DNA of 64,000 nucleotides from Brucella pituitosa (lineage in GTDB: Bacteria > Pseudomonadota > Alphaproteobacteria > Rhizobiales > Rhizobiaceae). The translations under genes were made by a program, and so were the position numbers. Positions 32,744 through 43,116 of this stretch are shown here, in pieces. The DNA is taken from the NCBI RefSeq assembly GCF_003049685.1, contig NZ_PYSY02000001.1:1-64000 (forward strand), written 5' to 3'. How positions within the stretch are numbered: position 1 is the stretch's first letter; the number at the start of each line of letters is the position of its first letter. Below the pieces are notes generated by a model that was given only the letters and a program-made list of their open reading frames with translations, did no database searches and was not told the origin of the DNA.

Positions 32744-32911
32744 ATGATCGGCTGCATCCCTCCAATTCTTCTGCTCATGCTAGGCGCTTTGCTTGGTTGG
32801 CTGATCGGCGGTGATTATGGCGCCTTCTGGGGAAGCGCGGCTGGCGTTATCATCGGCGTCATCCTGATGATAACTATCGTCTTTTCGCTGATCAAAGCGC
32901 GTGGTCGATAA
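32744..32911 (+). CDS. 55-residue small membrane protein
   Basis: Starts MIGCIPPILLLMLGALLG and ends VFSLIKARGR. Two hydrophobic helices joined by GGDYGAFWGSAAG, rich in Gly zipper spacing. Frame is clean (56 codons with stop) but the ribosome site is weak. A possible terminator shared with parB follows. Similar tiny Gly-rich membrane proteins are common in Rhizobiales; no function known. The 260 bp upstream (32482-32743) shows no gene. Confidence 0.55.
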   Translation: MIGCIPPILLLMLGALLGWLIGGDYGAFWGSAAGVIIGVILMITIVFSLIKARGR

Positions 32912-32913
32912 AA

Positions 32914-32948
32914 CGAAAAAGCCGTGAAACAAATGTTCCACGGCCTCA
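32914..32948. terminator. Bidirectional terminator at the 3' end of parB
   Basis: GCCGTG/CACGGC stem with A-rich left and T/A mixed right flank between the convergent 55-aa gene and parB. Confidence 0.6.
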
Positions 32949-32973
32949 AAGTCTGATTTCTAAACAGATGTCG

Positions 32974-33849
32974 TCAGCTCTGCAGGCGACGGCAGATTTC
33001 GTCGAGCTGCTCAAGAGAGCTGTAACGAACTTTAACCTCACCGCCACGCTCCCGGTGATTGATTTCGACCTTCATGCCGGTGACGTCGGAAAGCAGCTTT
33101 TCAAGCGCCTTTGTATCGGCATCTTTCTCAATCGGCGCGCTCTTACCCGGCTTTGGCTCAGCACCGCTGCGCGCTTGTGACAGCGCTTCGACCTGACGAA
33201 CAGACAAACCTTCCTTGACCACGCGCTCCGCCAGAGCTGTCGGATCTTCCATGGTAATCAGGCTACGCGCATGACCGGCAGACAAAGCACCATCCGAGAT
33301 GAAATCCTGCACGCGCTGCGGCAGCTTCAGAAGACGCAGCGTATTGGCCACATGGCTTCGGCTTTTACCGATCACCTGTGCAAGATCGTTCTGCGTATAA
33401 TCGTGATTATCGATAAGCTGTTGATATCCCATTGCTTCTTCGACCGCATTCAGGTCGGCACGCTGAACGTTTTCAACGATTGCGATCTCAAGTGCAATGC
33501 GATCATCGACATCGCGAATGATAACCGGGATCGTATCGATGCCCGCACGCTGCGATGCGCGCCAGCGACGTTCACCAGCGATCAGCTCAAAGCGATCTGG
33601 CTCACCTGGTGCCGGACGCACGACGATTGGTTGAACAACACCGTGTTCTTTGATCGACTGCGCCAGATCTTCGAGATCTACTTCCGAGAACATGCGACGC
33701 GGGTTGCGTGGATTGCGCGTGACGAACTCAATTGGAACGTTACGCTCGCTGCTGATCGGCACCTTGCGTTCTTCCGCCGGGCGGTCGATTTCACCAATCA
33801 GTGCGGCCAAGCCGCGGCCAAGGCGCTTTTTTGAAGGATCGTCGTTCAT
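32974..33849 (-). CDS. parB: Chromosome partitioning protein ParB
   Basis: CTP-dependent DNA-sliding clamp that loads at parS. 291 aa. N-terminal MNDDPSKKRLGRGLAALIGE carries the ParA-activating basic motif (LGRGLAALI); the CTPase/ParB-N box GERRWRASQRAG; the helix-turn-helix YTQNDLAQVIGKSRSHVANTLRLLKLP; C-terminal dimerisation region GGEVKVRYSSLEQLDEICRRL. ATG 33849 is chosen over an upstream ATG (33867) because of the conserved MNDDPSKK start. Complete; downstream of parA. parS sites are at 35344, 37484 and 37528. Confidence 0.96.
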   Translation of the reverse strand: MNDDPSKKRLGRGLAALIGEIDRPAEERKVPISSERNVPIEFVTRNPRNPRRMFSEVDLEDLAQSIKEHGVVQPIVVRPAPGEPDRFELIAGERRWRASQRAGIDTIPVIIRDVDDRIALEIAIVENVQRADLNAVEEAMGYQQLIDNHDYTQNDLAQVIGKSRSHVANTLRLLKLPQRVQDFISDGALSAGHARSLITMEDPTALAERVVKEGLSVRQVEALSQARSGAEPKPGKSAPIEKDADTKALEKLLSDVTGMKVEINHRERGGEVKVRYSSLEQLDEICRRLQS

Positions 33850-33918
33850 CGTCGGCAGTTCCTGCAATTGTTACGTAGTCGAATCGATCAAGTGTCCCAT
33901 TTGGGGAACACTCACTAA

Positions 33919-34743
33919 TTATGCGGCTTTAAGCTGCCGCTCCCGCTGGATGACTTCCGATGCGAGCTGCAAATAAGCCTGACTGCCAGCACATTTCAAA
34001 TCATAGAGAATAGCTGGCTTGCCGTGGGATGGTGCTTCCGACACCCGCACATTGCGTGGGATAACGGTGCGATAGACCTTCTCGCCCATGAAGGCGCGAA
34101 CATCATCGACAACCTGCGAGGCGAGATTGTTACGGCTGTCGAACATTGTCAGGACAATTCCCTGAATTGTCAGCTCTGAATTAATGCTCGACCGTACCTG
34201 ATCAACGGTCTGCAGAAGCTGGCTCAGACCTTCCAGTGCAAAGAATTCACACTGCAGGGGAACCATAACTGAATCCGCTGCAGCCATTGCATTCAGCGTC
34301 AGCAAATTCAATGATGGCGGGCAATCAACCAGAATGTAAGAGAACTTGTCAGCAACAGCGGAATCAAAGCGCAATGCATCGCGCAAGCGACGTGTACGAT
34401 CAGGTGCCTGTGCTATTTCCATCTCGATACCGAGAAGATCGAGCGTAGAAGGAACGATATAAAGGTTTGGAACATCGCTCTGCATGGCCGCCTCATTTGC
34501 AGAGGCCGCCTGCGTCAGCACGTCATAAGACGAAAGCGGACGGTTAAGGCGATCAATTCCGAGGCCAGTACTGGCATTTCCCTGCGGGTCGAGGTCAACG
34601 ATCAGCACAGTTTCGCCAATGGCTGCAAGTGCTGTCGCAAGGTTAATGGCTGTCGTTGTCTTACCAACGCCACCCTTCTGATTTGCAATGGTTATGATCC
34701 TGGATCTTTTGCTCATTACCGTCGCCCTGCTGCTTTCTGTCAT
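33919..34743 (-). CDS. parA: Chromosome partitioning ATPase ParA
   Basis: Deviant Walker A ATPase that moves the ParB-origin complex. KGGVGKTTTAINLA with the signature Lys, LIVDLDPQGNASTGLGI, and YILVDCPPSLNLLTLNA. 274 aa; the true start may be the internal ATG at about 34716 (MSKRSRIITIANQKGG). Complete and immediately upstream of parB (69-bp gap). Confidence 0.96.
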   Translation of the reverse strand: MTESSRATVMSKRSRIITIANQKGGVGKTTTAINLATALAAIGETVLIVDLDPQGNASTGLGIDRLNRPLSSYDVLTQAASANEAAMQSDVPNLYIVPSTLDLLGIEMEIAQAPDRTRRLRDALRFDSAVADKFSYILVDCPPSLNLLTLNAMAAADSVMVPLQCEFFALEGLSQLLQTVDQVRSSINSELTIQGIVLTMFDSRNNLASQVVDDVRAFMGEKVYRTVIPRNVRVSEAPSHGKPAILYDLKCAGSQAYLQLASEVIQRERQLKAA

Positions 34744-34769
34744 ATCGATTCCGGAATAACTGGGCCGGA

Positions 34770-35406
34770 TTAACCGGAGATGCGTCGCAGATTGCTGATC
34801 TCAAGTATCACCGAGCTATTATCGATAGCACTTTCATGTTGTACCAGATCGAAACTCCAGCCGACACGGCTTTCATCGATTTCTCTGGTAATCCCGACCT
34901 TTTGAAAAGTGCCTTTGAACCACTGGTTAACCAGGGCTCGGCAAGCTTGAAAGATCGCTCAACGAGGCGAGTGCACGGGCTGTTACGATATCCGGCACAT
35001 CGATTTTATCCCACATAGCTTCAATACGTGCGGAGTGAATGCGTGCTGGCACAGTCAAATGACCAGCTGCGGTACGAAGGAAGGCCGCTTTTTTTCCCGC
35101 ACTTTCAACAAGATCAATCGAAGCGCCGGGAGATTCTTTCAGAAAACAGGCAGTTACAATACCGGGGAAGCCACCACCGGAACCAAGATCGAGCCATCGC
35201 TTTGCATCTGATGCAAGCGGAAATAGTTGTGCGCTATCGAGAATATGGCGGTTCCAGAGATCAGCGAGTGTCGAAGGAGATGCCAGATTGATGGCCGATG
35301 ACCACTTGCGGAACAGCTCTTCAAAGGCAATCAACCGGTCCGTTGTTTCACGTGAAACATCAGGAACAATCGATTTCAAGCTCGAATAACGTCTATCCAC
35401 AGTCAT
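34770..35406 (-). CDS. rsmG: 16S rRNA (guanine527-N7)-methyltransferase (two frameshifts)
   Basis: SAM-dependent methyltransferase for G527 of 16S r[16 protein letters not shown] (SAM-binding motif I) and [12 protein letters not shown] are clear. Frameshifts near 34950 (missing [14 protein letters not shown]) and 34903 (missing [18 protein letters not shown]) separate the C-terminal third, which ends [11 protein letters not shown] at 34770; without repair the frame stops early. About 213 aa, normal. Its ATG overlaps the mnmG stop (ATGA). Carries an internal parS site at 35344. Confidence 0.92.
35344..35359. promoter_or_regulatory. parS site (perfect), inside rsmG
   Basis: TGTTTCACGTGAAACA, the exact 16-bp ParB consensus palindrome, 1.5 kb upstream of parB. 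Confidence 0.93.
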
Positions 35407-37329
35407 GCTACGCCCTTTTCGGCGCTTAGTTCAGCCGCCGCGCGTTCGCGCGTGCCGTGCTTCTTGATATGCGTAATAAGCAATGCAAGCGCTGCCGGTG
35501 TAATACCTTCAACGCGTTGCGCCTCGGCAATTGTCTCAGGCTTACGCTGCTTGAGCTTGGCTTTAAGCTCATTGGAAAGACCCGAGATCCCATCAAAATC
35601 CAATGTTGCCGGAATGAAAAGCCGTTCCTCGCGTTCCATCACAGCGATATCGCTTTGCTGGCGATCCATATAAACCGAGTATTGTGCTTCGATTTCCAGC
35701 GCTTCCCGCGTGATAGAATCAATTGCATTCAGCTCTGGCCAGATAGTCTGCAGCTTCTGCAAATCGATATCCGGATAAGACAGCAGATCATAGGCCGAGC
35801 GACGAACGCCATCCTGATTAAGATGAAGGTCATGTCGGCTTGCCTGATTTGGTGTGATAGTCAGCTCTTTAGTCATTCTACGCGCCAACGACAAAGCATC
35901 CTGACGGGCAGCAAACTTATCGCGGCGATCGCTGCCGAGAATACCGAGCTGATCCGCTAAAGGCGTCAGTCGCTGATCCGCATTGTCAGCACGCAACGAC
36001 AGACGGAACTCCGCGCGTGATGTAAACATACGATAAGGTTCGCTCACACCTCTGGAAGTCAGATCATCGACCATGACGCCGATATAAGCTTCAGTGCGCT
36101 GTATGATAATTGATCGCTGCCCCTGCCCGCTTGGCGGCATTGAGGCCAGCGAGAAGTCCCTGCGCTCCCGCTTCTTCGTAGCCAGTGGTGCCATTGATCT
36201 GCCCTGCAAGGAAAAGCCCGGTGACGCGTCGTGTCTCCAGACTGCGCTTCAACTCGCGCGGATCAATAAAATCATATTCAATAGCGTATCCCGGCTGAAG
36301 CATAATCGCCTTCTCCAGACCCGGAATGGTCGCGAGGTAGGCAAGTTGGACTTCTTCAGGCAGCGACGTCGAAATTCCGTTCGGATAAACAGTGTGGTCG
36401 TCCAGTCCTTCTGGTTCCAGAAAGATCTGATGTCCATCCCGGTCCCCGAACTTGACGATCTTGTCTTCCACCGATGGACAATAGCGTGGACCGATCCCTT
36501 CGATAGAACCAGAATACATCGCCGACCGATGAAGATTGGCACGAATTATGGCGTGGGTTTCAGGCGTCGTGCGGGTAATACCGCAATCAATCTGCGGTGT
36601 CGTGATCTTATCCGTCATCAGAGAAAACGGAACCGGGTCCTCGTCTGCAGACTGCATATCAAGGCTCTGCCAGTCGATTGTCCGTCCATCGAGACGCGGC
36701 GGCGTCCCTGTCTTAAGCCGACCGACTGCAAAACCAAGACCACGCAAAGTATCAGAAAGGCCCAGCGCAGGCTTTTCACCCATGCGTCCAGCAGGGATCT
36801 TCTTTTCGCCAATATGGATAAGGCCGTTCAGGAACGTACCAGTGGTCAATACAACTGCGGCACAAGAGAGCTCGCGACCATCGCCGAGAACGACGCCGGA
36901 AATGCTTCCATCGGTGATGCGAATGTCGGAAGCGCCACCCTCAACAACCGTAAGGTTCTCCTGCTCAGAAATGAGTTCCTGCATCGCCAGCCGATAAAGC
37001 TTACGATCAGCCTGCGTGCGTGGACCGCGTACCGCTGGGCCTTTACGACGATTGAGCAAACGAAACTGAATACCAGCCTTATCGGCAACGCGGCCCATAA
37101 GGCCATCAAGTGCATCAATCTCGCGAACAAGATGTCCCTTTCCCAAACCACCAATGGCCGGGTTACAGGACATGATACCAATCGTATCAAAACGATGCGT
37201 CACGAGAGCAGTGCGAGCGCCAGCGCGAGCCGAAGCTGCCGCCGCCTCACAGCCCGCATGTCCACCACCAATAACAATGACATCAAAGCTGTCACTTCGG
37301 TAGAACTCTTGGTGTTCATCCTGATGCAT
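35403..37329 (-). CDS. mnmG: tRNA uridine 5-carboxymethylaminomethyl modification enzyme MnmG (one frameshift)
   Basis: FAD-dependent partner of MnmE in wobble-uridine modification. [23 protein letters not shown] (FAD motif), [32 protein letters not shown] and [20 protein letters not shown] are diagnostic. The frame breaks near 36122, where one G is lost from a G run ([25 protein letters not shown]). After repair about 642 aa, slightly longer than the usual 625. Start [16 protein letters not shown] at 37329. Confidence 0.95.
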
Positions 37330-37483
37330 CCGAATCCAGTTTAGAAAGCAGTCTCTTTGACATGTTTATGCCTTCGGCGGAAGGGTAACCAACCAGACCG
37401 CGATCAACTCTTTGATAAATTTGATACGGAACGCGACTCACGGATGTGAATGGGAGTCAATAAGCCGGAACAGATTCCACAGA

Positions 37484-37499
37484 TGTTTCACGTGAAACA
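37484..37499. promoter_or_regulatory. parS site (perfect), mnmE-mnmG gap
   Basis: TGTTTCACGTGAAACA in the 215-bp gap between mnmG and mnmE; identical to the site at 35344. Confidence 0.93.
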
Positions 37500-37527
37500 C
37501 TGTTGAGTGCTATTGGCTAAAGCCCAC

Positions 37528-37543
37528 TGTTTCACGTGAATCA
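37528..37543. promoter_or_regulatory. parS site (one mismatch), adjacent to mnmE stop
   Basis: TGTTTCACGTGAATCA, one mismatch to consensus, 28 bp from the perfect site at 37484. Confidence 0.85.
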
Positions 37544-37544
37544 C

Positions 37545-38870
37545 TCATTTTCCTATGCAAAACTGTGAAAATGACATCAATATCTCTTCGACATCGACGT
37601 CACCGGTAATCCGGCCAAGATATTGAGATGCGCGACGCATATTCTCCGCGCGCAGCTCCAGCGGAAGATCGTCCCGTTCGGCGGCCGTGTCGATTTCGGA
37701 AATCGTCGATTGCAGCAGATTGATATGTCTTTGGCGCGTCGGGACAGCATCATTGATTAGTCCGATGCGTTCTTCGGCAAATGCCTGCAAGGCTTCCAAC
37801 AGATGGCTGAGACCATCCGCAGTCTTTGTTGAAATGAGATACTGCCAGGCCGCTCTGTCACCTGTACCAAGGTCAGCTTTGGTCCCGATGGTCCAGACAT
37901 CCGCACCACCATTATCTAAAGAAACAGCAATTGGATTTTGCATATCTTCAAGCAGCAAAACCAAATCCGCTTCAGCAGCGCGCTCCCGCGCGCGATCAAT
38001 ACCGATCTTCTCAACCTTGCTTGTGGTCTCTCTCAATCCCGCAGTATCCGTCACATAAACCGGAATGCCGCCAAGGTTCAGTTTCACTTCCAGAAGATCG
38101 CGTGTTGTCCCCGCCTCATCTGAAATAATCGCAATCTCACGACCCGCAAGTAAATTGAGCAGGCTGGACTTACCAGCGTTCGGCGCGCCAGCAATAACCA
38201 CATGTAGACCATCACGCAGCATTGCAGCGCGTTTTCCGCTCTCTATATGACGCCCAATCTCACCCTGCAGGCTTTTGAGCTGTTCCCAAACCTGCCCCGA
38301 AACGGAACCGGGGACATCGCTCTCATCAGCGAAGTCCAACTCAGCTTCAATTAAAGCCCGAGCGCGCACCAGCCTTTGGCGCCATTCCGTATAAAGTTGA
38401 CGCTGTGCGCCGGAGGCAACCTGCAATGCCAGACGGCGCTGCCCTTCCGTTTCTGCCGCAATCAGATCCGCCAGACCTTCCGCAATTGTCAGATCCATCT
38501 TACCGTTGGTAAAAGCCCGGCGCGTAAACTCTCCAGCTTCTGCAATTCGACAATTCGGGAAGCTACCGAGCTCCTCAAGCAGTTTTTCAACAACAGCGAT
38601 ACCGCCATGAAGATGGAACTCCGCGCAGTCTTCACCGGTAAAGCTGTTCGGACCGGGAAAGAAAAGCGCCAGCCCACGGTCGATGGCATCTCCATTCCGT
38701 GTGCGGAACGTCTTGTAAGCAGCATAACGCGGCTCGATCATCTTGCCAATAATCGTTTCGATTACGAATCGAACTTGCGGACCTGATATCCGAACGACTG
38801 CAACGCCCGACGGAAGGCGCCCACTCGACAAGGCAAAAATGGTGTCCTGAAGATGTTGCGGCTCGCTCAT
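37545..38870 (-). CDS. mnmE: tRNA modification GTPase MnmE
   Basis: Potassium-stimulated GTPase acting with MnmG. N-terminal tetrahydrofolate domain (DTIFALSSGRLPSGVAVVRISGP, GEDCAEFHLHGG), GTPase domain GAPNAGKSSLLN (Walker A), DEAGTTRD (G2), DTAGLRET (G3), TKAD (G4), and the C-terminal CIGK with the expected cysteine. 441 aa, complete. Confidence 0.96.
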   Translation of the reverse strand: MSEPQHLQDTIFALSSGRLPSGVAVVRISGPQVRFVIETIIGKMIEPRYAAYKTFRTRNGDAIDRGLALFFPGPNSFTGEDCAEFHLHGGIAVVEKLLEELGSFPNCRIAEAGEFTRRAFTNGKMDLTIAEGLADLIAAETEGQRRLALQVASGAQRQLYTEWRQRLVRARALIEAELDFADESDVPGSVSGQVWEQLKSLQGEIGRHIESGKRAAMLRDGLHVVIAGAPNAGKSSLLNLLAGREIAIISDEAGTTRDLLEVKLNLGGIPVYVTDTAGLRETTSKVEKIGIDRARERAAEADLVLLLEDMQNPIAVSLDNGGADVWTIGTKADLGTGDRAAWQYLISTKTADGLSHLLEALQAFAEERIGLINDAVPTRQRHINLLQSTISEIDTAAERDDLPLELRAENMRRASQYLGRITGDVDVEEILMSFSQFCIGK

Positions 38871-38933
38871 TTGATTTCCCGTTCTATATAGATGAGTACG
38901 TGATATTCATTCGTGTCAGGAAAGAAAAGGCTT

Positions 38934-40946
38934 ATGACTGATATCAGCAGCAACCGGCTTAGCCGCGAGCCTAGTGCTTATCTTCGTCAGCATGCCGATA
39001 ATCCGGTTCATTGGCAGCCTTGGGGCAAAGATGCACTGAATGCTGCACGCGAATTGAACCGCCCTATCCTGCTGTCCGTTGGTTACGCTGCCTGCCATTG
39101 GTGTCATGTCATGGCGCATGAGTCTTTCGAAGACCCAGAAGTTGCTGGCGTTATGAATAGGCTATTCGTCAATGTGAAAGTGGATCGCGAGGAACGGCCT
39201 GATATCGATCAGATTTATATGGCTGCGTTAAGTGCCATGGGCCAGCAAGGTGGGTGGCCGCTCACCATGTTCCTGCGTCCTGATGGTAAGCCGTTCTGGG
39301 GTGGAACTTATTTTCCTCCGAAAGCGCGTCATAACCTGCCCGGCTTCGTTGACGTGCTCAAAGCGGTCAATAATCTCTGGCAGGGAAATCAAGAAAAAAT
39401 TAACCATAATGCCGAAGCTGTGTTCAGCCATCTGGAGGTACAACTGGCTGCACAAAGTGAAGCACGCGCCAATGAAGTGACGCGATTTAACGAAGTTGCA
39501 GACCGTATCCATGCGATGTTCGATCCGGTGCGCGGTGGCATTGATAATGCGCCCAAGTTCCCCAATGCACCCTTCATGGATGCCTTATGGCTGTCCTGGC
39601 TCTATAATCGCGAAGTTTCACATCGCGATGCGTTTCTGCTTTCTCTCAGAACAATGTTGCAAGGTGGCATTTACGATCATCTGGGGGGTGGGCTTTGTCG
39701 CTATAGTGTCGATGCTGACTGGCTCGTTCCGCATTTTGAGAAGATGCTTTATGACAATGCGCAAGCTATTCGCCATGCGACTTATGCCTATGCAGAAACC
39801 AAAGATGAATTGTTCCGTATCCGAATCGAAGAGATAATCGAGTGGCTGGTGCGCGAAATGCGGTTGCCCGATGGTAGCTTTGCATCAAGTCTCGATGCGG
39901 ACAGCGAAGGCGAAGAGGGTAAGTTCTATATCTTCTCAGAGGCCGAAATCGACAACGTCCTCGGCGATCAGGCGAGCGATTTCAAGAACTATTATGGCGT
40001 GAAGCCCGCAGGCAATTTTGAAGGCAGCAACATTCTCAACCGTCTTCATGCCGTCAACGAAGAACCTTCGGTTCCCCCGGATATCGCGGCTGCCAGAAAT
40101 AAGCTTCTCGACTATCGCAATGCTCGTGTTCGACCGGGCCGCGATGAGAAAGCTTTGACAGACTGGAACGCCCTCATGATCCGCGCATTGGCTGAAGCCG
40201 GCCGCAGCTTCAAGCGATCAGACTGGATTGAATATGCAGTTTCAACCTATCGTTCGATAGGAGCATCGTTCGATGATGGGCGCATGGCGCATTGCCAAAT
40301 GGATGATGTGCTGGTCTACCCCGCTCTCTCGACAGATTACGCAGCGATGATGAATGCCGCCCTTTCGCTGTTTGAAGCGACGGGGGACAGAACATTTATC
40401 CGCGATGCGATAGCTCTCAAAGAGGCGCTTGATGCAAACAATCGCGATGCATCCGGCAATTATCGGCTCTCAGCTCTCAATGCCGAGGATGTTATTCTGC
40501 ATAGCTATGGCGACTATGATGAAGCGATCCCAAGCGCGACAAGCCAGATCATCGAAGCATTCACACGACTGTTTCTCGTTACCGGAGATTTGCATCTCTA
40601 TACGCAGAATGAACGTCTGGTCGAACAGGCCATGGGGCGTGCGCTCGTCCAGCAATATGGTCAGATTGGTATCTTGAACGCTGCCCGCTTTGCAGCCGAA
40701 CCGCTGTCTCTGGTGATTGCTGATGAAAGCGTCGACGGCGAACTCAGCTTATTGGCTCAACGAATTCCCGATCCGCGTCGGGTCGATAAGTTCATTCAGT
40801 TTGAAGCTGGAAAAGCGATTGAACTTCCGACTGGCGGCACCGCACATGCAGATAAACCGTCAGCCTGGCTCTGTAAGGGGCAAGTCTGCCTCGCGCCTGT
40901 CGAGACCCCTGCCGCACTCGAAATCCTGCTGAGAGGCCATTCCTGA
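38934..40946 (+). CDS. Thioredoxin domain-containing protein, DUF255/YyaL-type
   Basis: A 670-residue protein of the spermatogenesis-associated protein 20/YyaL group. N-terminal thioredoxin-like domain with CHWCHVM (Cys-x-x-Cys) at about residues 52-58, preceded by NRLSREPSAYLRQHADNPVHW and followed by VDREERPDIDQIYM. The C-terminal two thirds look like an (alpha/alpha)6 glycosidase-type barrel (KMLYDNAQ, DADSEGEEGKFY). ATG 38934 is preferred over the GTG at 38913 because AAAGG precedes it. Complete. Cellular role unknown. Confidence 0.86.
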   Translation: MTDISSNRLSREPSAYLRQHADNPVHWQPWGKDALNAARELNRPILLSVGYAACHWCHVMAHESFEDPEVAGVMNRLFVNVKVDREERPDIDQIYMAALSAMGQQGGWPLTMFLRPDGKPFWGGTYFPPKARHNLPGFVDVLKAVNNLWQGNQEKINHNAEAVFSHLEVQLAAQSEARANEVTRFNEVADRIHAMFDPVRGGIDNAPKFPNAPFMDALWLSWLYNREVSHRDAFLLSLRTMLQGGIYDHLGGGLCRYSVDADWLVPHFEKMLYDNAQAIRHATYAYAETKDELFRIRIEEIIEWLVREMRLPDGSFASSLDADSEGEEGKFYIFSEAEIDNVLGDQASDFKNYYGVKPAGNFEGSNILNRLHAVNEEPSVPPDIAAARNKLLDYRNARVRPGRDEKALTDWNALMIRALAEAGRSFKRSDWIEYAVSTYRSIGASFDDGRMAHCQMDDVLVYPALSTDYAAMMNAALSLFEATGDRTFIRDAIALKEALDANNRDASGNYRLSALNAEDVILHSYGDYDEAIPSATSQIIEAFTRLFLVTGDLHLYTQNERLVEQAMGRALVQQYGQIGILNAARFAAEPLSLVIADESVDGELSLLAQRIPDPRRVDKFIQFEAGKAIELPTGGTAHADKPSAWLCKGQVCLAPVETPAALEILLRGHS

Positions 40947-40970
40947 TAATTTCAAAGATTAGAAAAGATA

Positions 40971-41006
40971 AACGCCGCGTTGATTAATCAGCGCGGCGTT
41001 TTGTTT
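40971..41006. terminator. Bidirectional terminator between convergent DUF255 and rho
   Basis: AACGCCGCG/CGCGGCGTT with a TGATTAATCA palindromic loop, then TTGTTT. Confidence 0.85.
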
Positions 41007-41025
41007 GAATATGGATAAACCGAAA

Positions 41026-42291
41026 TTACGTGTTCATCGAGTCGAAGAACTCGCCATTGCTCTTTGTCTGCTTGAGCTTGTCGATGAGGAACTCGATCGC
41101 GTCGGTTGTTCCCATTGGCGCAAGAATACGGCGAAGTACGAAAATCTTCTGAAGATCAGCGCGTGGGACGAGCAGGTCTTCCTTACGCGTACCGGACTTG
41201 AGAATGTCCATGGCCGGGAAGATGCGCTTGTCGGCAACCTTGCGGTCGAGAACGATTTCCGAGTTACCTGTGCCCTTGAATTCTTCAAAGATCACTTCGT
41301 CCATGCGCGAGCCGGTGTCGATCAGCGCCGTCGCGATGATGGTGAGCGAGCCACCCTCTTCGATGTTACGGGCGGCACCGAAGAAGCGCTTTGGACGCTG
41401 GAGTGCGTTTGCATCGACACCACCGGTCAGAACCTTACCGGATGAAGGGACAACAGTGTTGTAAGCGCGTCCGAGACGCGTGATGGAGTCGAGAAGGATC
41501 ACAACGTCGCGGCCATGTTCGACAAGGCGCTTAGCCTTTTCGATGACCATTTCGGCGACTTGAACGTGGCGCGATGCCGGTTCATCGAAGGTCGAAGAAA
41601 CAACTTCACCCTTCACGGAACGCTGCATGTCGGTCACTTCTTCCGGACGTTCGTCAATCAGAAGAACGATCAGATAGCATTCAGGATGATTGGCTGTGAT
41701 CGAATGCGCAATGTTCTGCAAGAGAACAGTCTTACCGGTACGCGGCGGAGCAACGATCAGGCCGCGCTGGCCCTTGCCGAGCGGAGCAACCAGATCGATA
41801 ACGCGGGACGAAAGATCCTTCGAGGTCGGAACTTCCAGTTCCATCTTGAAGCGCTCATTCGGATAAAGCGGCGTCAGGTTATCAAAGTGAACCTTGTGAC
41901 GGATCTTTTCCGGGTCTTCAAAATTGATCGTGTTGACCTTGAGAAGCGCGAAATAACGTTCGCCTTCCTTTGGACCACGGATCGGGCCTTCTACCGTATC
42001 GCCGGTCTTCAGCGAGAAGCGGCGAAGCTGGGAAGGAGAAATATAAATATCGTCAGGACCCGGGAGATAATTGGCGTCGGCAGAGCGCAGGAAGCCAAAT
42101 CCGTCCTGCAGCACTTCAACAACGCCCTCGCCGATAATTTCGACGTCCTGAGCAGCGAGGCTCTTGAGGATCGCGAACATCAGTTCCTGCTTGCGCATGG
42201 CGCTCGCATTTTCGACCTCAAGCGTTTCGGCAAATGCCAGCAGCTCGACCGGGGTCTTATTTTTAAGTTCTTGTAGTTTCATTTCCTGCAT
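41026..42291 (-). CDS. rho: Transcription termination factor Rho
   Basis: Hexameric RNA helicase. N-terminal [22 protein letters not shown], cold-shock RNA-binding domain ([22 protein letters not shown]), Walker [32 protein letters not shown] and the C-terminal [31 protein letters not shown]. 421 aa from ATG 42291; the longer open frame to 42405 has no conserved start. Complete. Confidence 0.97.
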   Translation of the reverse strand: MQEMKLQELKNKTPVELLAFAETLEVENASAMRKQELMFAILKSLAAQDVEIIGEGVVEVLQDGFGFLRSADANYLPGPDDIYISPSQLRRFSLKTGDTVEGPIRGPKEGERYFALLKVNTINFEDPEKIRHKVHFDNLTPLYPNERFKMELEVPTSKDLSSRVIDLVAPLGKGQRGLIVAPPRTGKTVLLQNIAHSITANHPECYLIVLLIDERPEEVTDMQRSVKGEVVSSTFDEPASRHVQVAEMVIEKAKRLVEHGRDVVILLDSITRLGRAYNTVVPSSGKVLTGGVDANALQRPKRFFGAARNIEEGGSLTIIATALIDTGSRMDEVIFEEFKGTGNSEIVLDRKVADKRIFPAMDILKSGTRKEDLLVPRADLQKIFVLRRILAPMGTTDAIEFLIDKLKQTKSNGEFFDSMNT

Positions 42292-42535
42292 GTGTGAGGA
42301 ACTCTTTTGAAATTTAAGGAGAAAATGCAGTTGTTCGGAAAGGTGGTCACTTTGGTAATGTGACCGGCATCGAAGGCCTGCTGTCATGGTGGGAAGAGGA
42401 CTCATCCATACCGGTTTGCAGCACGAAGAGCAAGCCTCACATAAGGCGTGTCGGTCTTTTGTTCAATAGGTAAAAGCTAGTGCGAGTCTCAGAAAATGGA
42501 AAGTGGCTCTGCTAAAAATACCCGGTGCCAAATAA

Positions 42536-42565
42536 AAAGCCCGGATAAATACCGGGCTTTCTTTA
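42536..42565. terminator. Terminator downstream of hemJ
   Basis: AAAGCCCGG/CCGGGCTTT with a 6-nt loop and TCTTTA tail. The rest of 42292-42535 holds no gene I can see. Confidence 0.85.
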
Positions 42566-42577
42566 TAAAATTGGAAA

Positions 42578-43116
42578 TCAGAACGGTTTCACGATCACAA
42601 GAATGACGATGAAGATCATTAGGATCGTCGGTACTTCATTGATGATTCGCCAATGTTTGGCCGATTTGGTGTTGCGATCTTCTGCAAAAAGCCGCGTCGC
42701 CTTTGACAGATAACCGTGCAGACCGGACATCAACACGACAAGCAAAAGCTTTGCATGCAACCAGCCACCCTTAAAGCCAAAAATCTCCCACGCCATCCAT
42801 AGGCCAGCGATCCAGGTCACAACCATAGCGGGATTGATGATGAAACGAAGCAACCGCTTTTCCATCACCTTGAAGGTTTCAGAGGTTTCGGAACCGGGTG
42901 TTGCGGCACAATGATAGACGAAAAGACGCGGGAGATAGAGCATTCCCGCCATCCAGGCGATCACGGCAATGACGTGGATCGATTTGATCAAAGATAAGCA
43001 TCAGCTGGATTCACGTGAAACAATCCCCATAAACCGAGTACCACTACTGCAAGACCAACGATGGTACGGATCAGAGCGGCCTTGCCGCTGTTTGCCTTAT
43101 CGGAAGCACTCATCAT
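42578..43116 (-). CDS. hemJ: Protoporphyrinogen oxidase HemJ (one frameshift)
   Basis: Membrane protein that oxidises protoporphyrinogen IX. About 179 aa with several helices; the conserved WIKSIHVIAVIAWMAGMLYLPRLFVYH (His ligand) is obvious. One G is missing near 42988 (AYLWIKSIHV), so the first 42 residues ([21 protein letters not shown], one extra helix VVVLGLWGLFHV) are in another frame. Start ATG 43116 overlaps the hemE stop (TGATG), a heme-pathway pair. A parS-like sequence lies at 43007. Confidence 0.88.
43007..43022. promoter_or_regulatory. parS-like site (two mismatches), inside hemJ
   Basis: GGATTCACGTGAAACA, 14 of 16 bases of the ParB consensus, with an intact TTCACGTGAAACA core. 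The same variant recurs at 59448. Confidence 0.55.

Noticed and set aside
36094..37344. A 416-codon open frame antisense to mnmG
   Set aside because: It lies wholly opposite a well-conserved gene, its translation is Arg/Ser/Thr rich without recognisable motifs, and it is explained by the codon bias of mnmG.
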